16,909 nucleotides of DNA from an uncultured Bacteroidota bacterium (lineage in GTDB: Bacteria > Bacteroidota > Bacteroidia > Bacteroidales > P3): the NCBI GenBank assembly GCA_902766265.1, contig CACXCY010000059.1, positions 1 through 16,909 of the forward strand, given 5' to 3'. Positions 1-4,890 of the stretch are shown here, one piece after another; the stretch's first letter is position 1; each line of letters starts with the position of its first letter. A program made the translations under genes and the position numbers. The notes under the pieces were generated by a model. That model did no database searches. It saw only the letters and a list, made by a program, of their open reading frames with translations, and had not been told where the DNA came from.

Positions 1-13
1 GCTGATTCCACAA

Positions 14-52
14 CAAAGAGAAGGGCGGTCAAATTGACCGCCCTTCTCTTTG
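14..52 (-). terminator. Perfect 19-bp hairpin after korB, probable (bidirectional) terminator
   Basis: The stretch is a perfect inverted repeat: arm 14-32 pairs base for base with 34-52 around a single central base at 33. The core is GC-rich (AAGGGCGGTC / GACCGCCCTT) and the outer part is A/T-rich. It lies 27 bases past the korB stop, where a terminator is expected. The A-rich and T-rich outer arms give a U-containing tail in either direction, so it could also stop a plus-strand transcript entering from left of the window. There is no long uninterrupted U tract, so termination strength is inferred. Confidence 0.75.
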
Positions 53-79
53 TCTAATTCTTAATATCTAAATAACCTA

Positions 80-1111
80 TCAGACTTCCCAGGTGTCGCC
101 ACTATTGAGCAGGTCGTCAACGCATTTGTATTTGCAATTGGATTTACACTCGTCCATCTGGTCTTCGTAAAGCTGGGTATAGGTCGGTTTCTTGACGTTG
201 CGTATGACACCGATAGCCACAGGAAGGTCGCCGTGCATACGAGCCAGCATCATGTGGATGCCGGTATCTTCTGTGGTCTCATCATGCACCATGATGTCTT
301 CCATCGTAACGCCGTTTTCTCCGATGGTGACGGCTTCCAGGCAACGTCCGTTAAAACGGAGCCCCTTATTGCGTTCCTTGCCAAAAATCATCGGTTTTCC
401 GTGTTCGAGGACAATCGTACGGTCGTCGCGCACAGCACGGTCGGTGATTGCAGCATGTGTCTTATCGTTAAAAATCATGCAATTCTGCAACACTTCCACC
501 ACGCTGGTACCATCGTGTTTGGCACCATGCTCCATAATCTGGGTGGTAAGGGCAGGCACGCAGTCGAGCGCACGGGCAAAGAAGGTTCCCTGAGCTCCCA
601 TTACGAGTTCACCCGGATTGAAGGGATAATCAATCGTACCAAAAGGAGAGGTCTTCGTAACCTGGCCAAACTTGGTGGTGGGGCTATACTGACCCTTGGT
701 GAGACCGTAGATTTCGTTGTTGAAGATGGTGATATTGACGTCCATGTTGCGACGCACCATATGGATAAGATGGTTGCCGCCGATAGCCATAGAGTCGCCA
801 TCGCCCATGTTGACCCATACGCTGAGAGCTGGGTTGGCCAACTTAACGCCAGAAGCTATAGCACAAGCGCGACCATGGATGCTATGGAAGCCATAGGTGT
901 CCACATAATAAGGAATACGCGAGGAGCAGCCGATGCCGCTGACCATGCAGATGTATTCTTTCTTATGGCCGGTCTTGGGGAAAACGTTCAACAACGAGGA
1001 AAGGATGGCGTGGTCGCCGCAACCGGGGCACCATTTCACCATCTGATCGCTTGTAAAATCAGCTTTTGTATATTCAACGTCCGCTTTCGGGACAAAATGT
1101 CTTTCTGCCAT
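80..1111 (-). CDS. korB: 2-oxoglutarate:ferredoxin oxidoreductase, beta subunit (TPP-binding)
   Basis: This is the 343-aa thiamine-diphosphate subunit of a cytoplasmic 2-oxoacid:ferredoxin oxidoreductase. With KorA it would convert 2-oxoglutarate plus CoA to succinyl-CoA and CO2 while reducing ferredoxin. Visible marks are the N-terminal WCPGCGDH (residues 27-34), the TPP/Mg motif GDGDSMAIGGN (103-113) and FNNEIYG (130-136), in the order usual for the family. Length is normal for the KorB/PorB beta family. The start is supported by an AGGAGAA Shine-Dalgarno (1118-1124 on the complementary strand) 6-7 bases upstream, embedded in the last codons of korA; the intergenic gap is 3 bases, so the two are co-translated. 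The assignment to 2-oxoglutarate rather than pyruvate or another 2-oxoacid rests on overall resemblance and the paired KorA and is not proven. Confidence 0.93.
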   Translation of the reverse strand: MAERHFVPKADVEYTKADFTSDQMVKWCPGCGDHAILSSLLNVFPKTGHKKEYICMVSGIGCSSRIPYYVDTYGFHSIHGRACAIASGVKLANPALSVWVNMGDGDSMAIGGNHLIHMVRRNMDVNITIFNNEIYGLTKGQYSPTTKFGQVTKTSPFGTIDYPFNPGELVMGAQGTFFARALDCVPALTTQIMEHGAKHDGTSVVEVLQNCMIFNDKTHAAITDRAVRDDRTIVLEHGKPMIFGKERNKGLRFNGRCLEAVTIGENGVTMEDIMVHDETTEDTGIHMMLARMHGDLPVAIGVIRNVKKPTYTQLYEDQMDECKSNCKYKCVDDLLNSGDTWEV

Positions 1112-1114
1112 GAT

Positions 1115-2953
1115 TTATTCTCCTAATATTTTGTTGAATGCTTCTTTTAATTCACCTACCTCGAAAGGCAATCCCATTATCTTGTTGTACTGACGCATGG
1201 GGCATTCGGGATATTGAGTGCGGAGATAGCCGGCAAACTGACCACCATTGAGCTCGCACACGACAATTTTCTTGTATTTACGCAAGATATCACCTGTGTT
1301 CTTGGGCAACGGGCATATATAATTGAAGTGAGTGTAAGCCACTTTCTTGCCTTCCTTGTTCATCTCCTCGACCGCGAGAGTAAGGGCACCGCTGGTGCCA
1401 CCCCATCCCACTACAAGCAAGTCACCGTCGACACAGCCCGTCACTTCCTGGTCAGGGATGTAATTGGCTACGCGGTTCACTTTTTCCTGACGGTTGTATA
1501 CCATGAGAGCATGGTTCTCTGGGTCGGTTGAAAGAGGACCATCGGGGCATTTCTCCAAACCGCCCACTCGGTGGTTGAGGCCTTCCATGCCCGGAAGAGC
1601 CCACTGGCGTGCGAATGTTTCGGGATCACGATGGAACGGACGGTAGTTCGGGTCGTTGGGCTTGGCCAGACGCGGCGTGATAGCCGGCAAATCAGCCACC
1701 TTGGGAATGCGGAAAAGCTGGGAGCCGTTGCCGAGATAGCCGTCGGTGAGCAGGATAACAGGTGTCATGTGCTCAAGAGCCAGCTTGGCGGCCGTATAGG
1801 CCCAGTAGAAACAGTTGGCACTACTGGAAGCTGCCACAACAATCAACGGAGCCTCACCGTTGCGACCATAGAGGGCCTGGTTAAGGTCACTCTGTTCAGT
1901 CTTGGTGGGCAGACCCGTTGAGGGGCCGCCACGCTGCACGTCGATAACCACGAGAGGCAGTTCCGTCATAACAGCCAGACCCAAGGCCTCACTTTTCAGC
2001 GAGAGACCAGGACCGGATGTAGAGGTGCAAGCCAGAGCACCGGCATAGGAGGCACCAATGGCCGAGCATACGCCGGCAATCTCATCTTCGGCCTGAAACA
2101 CTTTCACACCAAGACCTTTGTGTTTGGACAATTCCACCATAACATCGGTAGCGGGAGTAATGGGATAGGAACCGAGGAAGAGCGGACGTCCGCTGCGCTC
2201 CATAGCAGCCATGAGTCCCCAAGCGGTAGCCACATTACCCGTAATGTTGCGATAACGGCCTTTGGGCATCTGCGCATGAGCCACTTCAACTATATGGGAG
2301 TGAACAACCTCCAGCTTATCAGCAAATTCGTAACCAGCCGAAAGCACATCCTTGTTCAATTTGACCACATCGGGTTTCTTGGCGAACTTACGCTCCAAAT
2401 AGGCAAACGTCTGGTTCAACGTTTTGTGGGTCATGTAGAAGATGATGCCGAGTGCAAACATATTGCGGCACTTGTCGGCGGTCTTCTTGTCGGCACCCTG
2501 CTCGCTGCCGATGCGACTTGTGAACGAGGTGACCGGGGCCTTGATGATAGTATAGGCACGCTCCAGCTCGTCGGTAAACGGGTCGGAGTCGTAGCCGGCC
2601 TTTGTCATAGCTTCCTCGGTGAAGGTATCAATATCCACAATAACCGTAGCACCCTTCTTGACCCATTTCAAGTTGGACTTGAACGAAGCAGGGTTCATGG
2701 CTACGAGAATATCACACTTGTCGCCAGAGCTGTAAATGTGAGAGCCAACGTGGACTTGGTAACCCGACACACCAGCGATGGTGTTGTGCGGCGCACGTAT
2801 GTCAGCGGGATAGTCGGGGAAGGTGGCAATATCGTTACCCGTGAGGGCCGAAGCGTCGGAAAACAGCGTACCTGAAAGCTGCATGCCGTCGCCGGAGTCA
2901 CCTGCAAATCGGACAACGATGTCGTCCTTATTAATTATTTGATCTTGTGACAT
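1115..2953 (-). CDS. korA: 2-oxoglutarate:ferredoxin oxidoreductase, fused gamma-alpha subunit
   Basis: A 612-aa subunit that is a natural gamma-alpha fusion. Residues about 12-190 form the gamma domain (VRFAGDSGDGMQLSG near 14-28, the usual gamma-domain opening). Residues about 235-600 form the alpha domain, with YPITPATD (263-270), TSGPGLSLKSE (312-322) and RGGPSTGLPTKTEQ (341-354), the pyrimidine-binding and substrate-pocket signatures of the family. It works as a complex with KorB in the cytoplasm, in the TCA branch/ferredoxin economy of anaerobes. No separate 4Fe-4S (KorD) gene is present next to it in this window. A good Bacteroidota promoter lies 43-73 bases upstream of the start. Its base composition is clearly more GC-rich than the retron RT next door. 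Confidence 0.93.
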   Translation of the reverse strand: MSQDQIINKDDIVVRFAGDSGDGMQLSGTLFSDASALTGNDIATFPDYPADIRAPHNTIAGVSGYQVHVGSHIYSSGDKCDILVAMNPASFKSNLKWVKKGATVIVDIDTFTEEAMTKAGYDSDPFTDELERAYTIIKAPVTSFTSRIGSEQGADKKTADKCRNMFALGIIFYMTHKTLNQTFAYLERKFAKKPDVVKLNKDVLSAGYEFADKLEVVHSHIVEVAHAQMPKGRYRNITGNVATAWGLMAAMERSGRPLFLGSYPITPATDVMVELSKHKGLGVKVFQAEDEIAGVCSAIGASYAGALACTSTSGPGLSLKSEALGLAVMTELPLVVIDVQRGGPSTGLPTKTEQSDLNQALYGRNGEAPLIVVAASSSANCFYWAYTAAKLALEHMTPVILLTDGYLGNGSQLFRIPKVADLPAITPRLAKPNDPNYRPFHRDPETFARQWALPGMEGLNHRVGGLEKCPDGPLSTDPENHALMVYNRQEKVNRVANYIPDQEVTGCVDGDLLVVGWGGTSGALTLAVEEMNKEGKKVAYTHFNYICPLPKNTGDILRKYKKIVVCELNGGQFAGYLRTQYPECPMRQYNKIMGLPFEVGELKEAFNKILGE

Positions 2954-2995
2954 TTTATTGATTATTTGTATTATTTAATTTCTATTAATAAAGTG

Positions 2996-3026
2996 CAAAG
3001 ATAGCAAAAACTTTCGTAGTGTCCAA
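2996..3026 (-). promoter_or_regulatory. Promoter of korAB (TTG-N20-TATCTTTG)
   Basis: Read on the minus strand, 3003-2996 is TATCTTTG, an exact match to the Bacteroidota -7 consensus TAnnTTTG. A TTG at 3026-3024 lies 20 bases further upstream, the usual spacing for the -33 box (TTTG/TTG). The -7 box ends 43 bases before the korA ATG, leaving a short AT-rich leader. Spacing and both boxes fit, but no transcript start is available. Confidence 0.7.
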
Positions 3027-3041
3027 CGCTATTTCCCCAAT

Positions 3042-3062
3042 GTTGATAAGTAATTTATCAAC
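3042..3062. promoter_or_regulatory. 8-bp inverted repeat upstream of korA promoter, possible operator
   Basis: GTTGATAA (3042-3049) and TTATCAAC (3055-3062) form a perfect 8-bp inverted repeat with a 5-base spacer. It lies about 15-35 bases upstream of the -33 element of the korA promoter, where an activator dimer could bind. This is a positional inference; no regulator is recognised. Confidence 0.35.
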
Positions 3063-3324
3063 AAATTAAGATATAATACCTTATAAAGTTATGAACAACC
3101 GCCCTTTTGAGGCCTGTAACCTAATGCAAGCAAAATTCCACCTTTATCGAGAGAAAAGAAAAAATGTACCACCCCTGCCCCATTCGTAGAATGTAGAATG
3201 TGAAAAGTGAAATGCAATTGCATCCCCGCCCCAAACCTATCCCCTTTACAACATAATCAACTAACGTTCAAGACAAAAGCAAAGCATCACCTTGTTTAAG
3301 GCTTCACGATTATTTCCAACGCCG

Positions 3325-3332
3325 CAAAGTTA
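3325..3332 (-). promoter_or_regulatory. Promoter-like -7 box TAACTTTG adjoining the 11-bp repeats
   Basis: On the minus strand this reads TAACTTTG followed by CGGC, matching TAnnTTTG with the common trailing GC. No TTG is found 19-21 bases upstream; the 11-bp repeats occupy that space instead. If active, transcription would run from just past the RT stop towards korA, giving a long alternative leader. Only one of two promoter elements is visible. Confidence 0.4.
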
Positions 3333-3383
3333 GAGTTAAGTTAGACTTAGGTTAGAGTTACATCAGACTTGCATCAGACTTGC
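3329..3383. repeat. Array of five 11-bp tandem repeat units
   Basis: Five consecutive 11-base units can be read directly: GTTAGAGTTAA, GTTAGACTTAG, GTTAGAGTTAC, ATCAGACTTGC, ATCAGACTTGC. The first three resemble each other and the last two are identical, with a shared core (T-AGA-TT). The period is close to one helical turn. The array ends 12 bases before the RT stop codon and abuts the promoter-like box at 3325-3332. Confidence 0.8.
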
Positions 3384-3395
3384 ACCAAGGATGAA

Positions 3396-4412
3396 TCATT
3401 TCAAAAAATGCTTTCCTTTCAGAGCTAAATTAAGTCTCTTAAGATAGGAGAGATATGTAGTATCATTCGCTCCTTTCACCATACGAAGATAATTCAATTT
3501 TCCTCGTACCACGTTTACTTCATGTGCATTAAGCCCATTCTCACACTTCATTTTATGGATTTGAGCTCTCAAGCTCTTTATATAGCCCCTGCTAACATTA
3601 GGATTTTTAGACACAATAAGCCCCGTAACCATCTGTCTACTGCCGCGTTTCTGCAATCGTGTCTTCTTGGGATTAATAGAAAAATGGCATTCGGAAATGA
3701 TACGATTTAACTCTTGTAAAAAATCTCCATCTTGGTGGTACACATTATGATTACTACTGAACGTAATATCATCTGCATAGCGGGTATATGAGAGATGAAA
3801 TCTGCGTGCCAAACCTGCAAGACGGATATCTATCGGCATAGCACAAATATTGGATATAACGGGTGATGTTGGAGCTCCTTGCGGAACAACATTTAGTATA
3901 TGGTGATTCACTATGGCCGGATAGGTACATAGAGACGCTATTTCCCTCGCCACCATAGGCGAAATACCAAGTTTCAGCAAACCGCCTTCCACCATTGTTG
4001 CTGTAATAGTGGTAAAGAAGTCCTTCAAATCAATATTGTACAAATAGTTACATCCAAGATGTTGTCTCGCATTATCAACAATTGATCTACCCCGAACAAA
4101 TGCCATTGCTTCGGATGTCGGAATATAAAGCTCTCCAAGAATAAAAGATAACGTCAGTAAAATGTCTTTCAATTCACCATCAGGAGCGGTAATCGTCCGA
4201 ACCCCTCCCGATTTCTTTGGTATATGAAACTGGCGATATGAGTTTCGCCTAACCCTTGCATCGGTATAATAATGAAGATAAGAAGTCGTAACTGGCGTTT
4301 CTACAGAAAGCCCTGAAATATAAGGTCCTATTGTACTGATACAGACAGTCAAATCCTCCATCGTGCCAATGGCAATCCTACTTCTCAGTTCTTCTCTTAA
4401 CTTGTCTGTCAT
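3396..4412 (-). CDS. Retron-type reverse transcriptase
   Basis: RNA-directed DNA polymerase of a retron. It would extend a cDNA from a 2'-OH of the adjacent msr RNA, using msd as template, to make msDNA. From the ATG at 4412 the protein is 338 aa, normal for stand-alone retron RTs. Motifs in order: basic RT1 region FHIPKKSGGVRTI (62-74), region X NARQH (114-118, retron NAxxH), motif A YNIDLKDFF with Asp128, motif B PQGAPTSP (177-184), catalytic YADD (212-215), region Y VTG (262-264, retron hallmark), and a thumb-like C-terminus (RGKLNYLRM). No nuclease, maturase or other fused domain is seen. Start choice: an ATG at 4454 would give 352 aa but lies inside the a2 repeat of the RNA, with an in-frame stop two codons upstream; the ATG at 4412 is 19 bases past a2, as in known retrons. 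The gene is visibly AT-richer than korAB, consistent with transfer. A group II intron origin is unlikely. Confidence 0.9.
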   Translation of the reverse strand: MTDKLREELRSRIAIGTMEDLTVCISTIGPYISGLSVETPVTTSYLHYYTDARVRRNSYRQFHIPKKSGGVRTITAPDGELKDILLTLSFILGELYIPTSEAMAFVRGRSIVDNARQHLGCNYLYNIDLKDFFTTITATMVEGGLLKLGISPMVAREIASLCTYPAIVNHHILNVVPQGAPTSPVISNICAMPIDIRLAGLARRFHLSYTRYADDITFSSNHNVYHQDGDFLQELNRIISECHFSINPKKTRLQKRGSRQMVTGLIVSKNPNVSRGYIKSLRAQIHKMKCENGLNAHEVNVVRGKLNYLRMVKGANDTTYLSYLKRLNLALKGKHFLK

Positions 4413-4431
4413 TACACTACAATCAAATAAA

Positions 4432-4457
4432 ACATCCTGTGAAAACTGGTACATCTT
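4432..4457 (-). repeat. Retron a2 inverted repeat, overlapping the upstream RT ATG
   Basis: This is the 3' partner of a1 (see 4646-4669). It contains the ATG at 4454-4452, the first start available to the RT frame. In known retrons a2 precedes the RT coding sequence, so this overlap is the main argument for starting the RT at 4412. Confidence 0.85.
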
Positions 4458-4465
4458 CTAAAAAT

Positions 4466-4563
4466 GGATTCAAGCTTGAGAGCGTGAGCGCCAGTCCTTT
4501 GCCATGCTAAACGCAGTTTAGTAAAGCAACGGACAAGCGAAGGCGAACAAGGGCGCAGAATCC
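4466..4563 (-). other. msd template hairpin of the retron
   Basis: Minus-strand arms pair as GGATTC/GAATCC (4563-4558 with 4471-4466), CTTG/CAAG (4551-4548 with 4478-4475), GTCC/GGAC (4534-4531 with 4497-4494), TTGC/GCAA (4529-4526 with 4502-4499) and CTAAAC/GTTTAG (4521-4516 with 4512-4507), with a 3-base tip at 4513-4515 and internal loops between. The whole is a 98-nt imperfect hairpin immediately 5' of a2, where the reverse-transcribed msd sits in retrons. The predicted msDNA would therefore be roughly 95-105 nt, subject to where synthesis starts and stops. Confidence 0.72.
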
Positions 4564-4645
4564 AGTAGAAAACATTGTTATTGGTGGTTAAACGCCAACA
4601 TCCGCCGATGGCAGCGGACACAACGAAAGCTAACTTTCGCCATTC

Positions 4646-4669
4646 AAGAGTACCAGTCTCACAGGATGT
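4646..4669 (-). repeat. Retron a1 inverted repeat
   Basis: On the minus strand this reads ACATCCTGTGA-G-ACTGGTAC-TCTT. It pairs with a2 (4457-4432, AAGA-T-GTACCAGT-TT-TCACAGGATGT) in blocks of 11, 8 and 4 Watson-Crick pairs, plus a possible G-U pair, leaving single-base bulges in a2. A 23-pair duplex joining bases over 200 nt apart and closing exactly around the msr-msd region is unlikely by chance. Confidence 0.85.
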
Positions 4670-4680
4670 AGCCATATAGC

Positions 4681-4700
4681 GATTTTCTCATCAGAAAATC
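4681..4700. promoter_or_regulatory. 8-bp inverted repeat just upstream of the retron RNA
   Basis: GATTTTCT (4681-4688) and AGAAAATC (4693-4700) form a perfect 8-bp inverted repeat around a 4-base CATC spacer. It lies 11 bases upstream of a1 and overlaps a poor minus-strand promoter-like box TGAATTTG (4707-4700). It could be an operator for the retron promoter or a leader hairpin. Function is not established. Confidence 0.3.
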
Positions 4701-4858
4701 AAATTCACCAATTTTCTCTAAAACAAAAAACAAACACTTTTATTGTACCACCTAGAAAATAAAAATCAGCAGAATACACAAAACACTAAAAACGTACGCC
4801 TTAACGAATCTACAATCATTTTTTAACTATAATGCAATAATAATATATAAAAAAGTCG

Positions 4859-4866
4859 TATCTTTG
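4859..4866 (+). promoter_or_regulatory. Promoter -7 box TATCTTTG of the protease-led gene cluster
   Basis: TATCTTTG matches the Bacteroidota -7 consensus TAnnTTTG exactly, followed by the favoured C. It lies 24 bases upstream of the protease ATG at 4891. No good TTG -33 element is seen at the right distance; the region upstream is A/T-rich. It decides the protease start, because a TTG at 4864 that extends the reading frame lies inside this box. No comparable box was found in the short gaps between the downstream genes. Confidence 0.6.
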
Positions 4867-4890
4867 CAAGATAATTTATCAAGTCAGAAT

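Larger units (their letters stand above)
2954..3395. other. 442-base intergenic region between korA and the retron RT
   Basis: AT-rich region holding, from korA outwards, the korAB promoter (2996-3026), an 8-bp inverted repeat (3042-3062), a 12-bp perfect palindrome ATGCAATTGCAT (3212-3223), a promoter-like TAACTTTG box (3325-3332, minus) and an 11-bp tandem repeat array (3329-3383). The longest minus-strand reading frame noticed here is 44 codons (3089-3223) with no recognisable features. I see no convincing gene and, in particular, no retron effector. Confidence 0.6.
4432..4669 (-). ncRNA. Retron msr-msd non-coding RNA region
   Basis: Directly upstream of the RT on the same strand. Read 5' to 3' on the minus strand it has: a1 (4669-4646); a short msr hairpin CGAAAG-TTAG-CTTTCG (4639-4624); a second hairpin TCCGC-8 nt-GCGGA (4618-4601); a weak third TTGG-10 nt-CCAA (4598-4581); a 98-nt msd-like imperfect hairpin (4563-4466); and a2 (4457-4432). 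This is the standard retron layout a1-msr-msd-a2-RT. The priming guanosine is uncertain: G4645, the first base after a1, is a candidate, and a TTAGC lies in the loop of the first hairpin. The transcript start and exact ends are not visible. Its identity as a retron RNA follows from structure and position, not from a matched family. Confidence 0.82.
4455..4890. other. Divergent intergenic region carrying the retron RNA and the protease promoter
   Basis: The 436 bases between the first ATG of the RT frame and the S8 protease ATG hold almost all of the msr-msd RNA (up to 4669), an inverted repeat (4681-4700), a very AT-rich stretch (4700-4858) and the plus-strand TATCTTTG box (4859-4866). No separate protein-coding gene is supported here; the 87-codon minus-strand frame at 4412-4675 runs through the structured RNA. 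Confidence 0.6.

Noticed and set aside
233..1126. Long plus-strand frames across korB and korA (e.g. 233-1126, 2120-2875)
   Set aside because: Antisense shadows of strongly conserved genes; their translations show no family features.
3089..3223. 44-codon minus-strand frame (MQLHFTFHILHS... ) between RT and korA as a candidate small effector
   Set aside because: No signal or membrane segment, no clear ribosome-binding site and repetitive local sequence; too little to support a gene. Conservation analysis would decide.
3212..3223. 12-bp palindrome ATGCAATTGCAT as a regulatory site
   Set aside because: A lone short AT-rich palindrome away from any promoter box; it could occur by chance and has no positional support.
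3396..4454. Group II intron or diversity-generating retroelement RT
   Set aside because: There is no maturase or endonuclease domain and no intron-like RNA ends. I saw no template/variable repeat pair, and NAxxH plus VTG point to a retron.
4412..4675. 87-codon minus-strand reading frame upstream of the RT, potentially a small retron accessory protein
   Set aside because: It runs through a1, msr, msd and a2. Its sequence is that of structured RNA with no recognisable protein features, and it overlaps the RT start in another frame.
4864..4890. N-terminal extension of the S8 protease from a TTG at 4864
   Set aside because: The TTG lies inside the TATCTTTG promoter box, and the extension would precede a normal signal peptide starting at the ATG at 4891.
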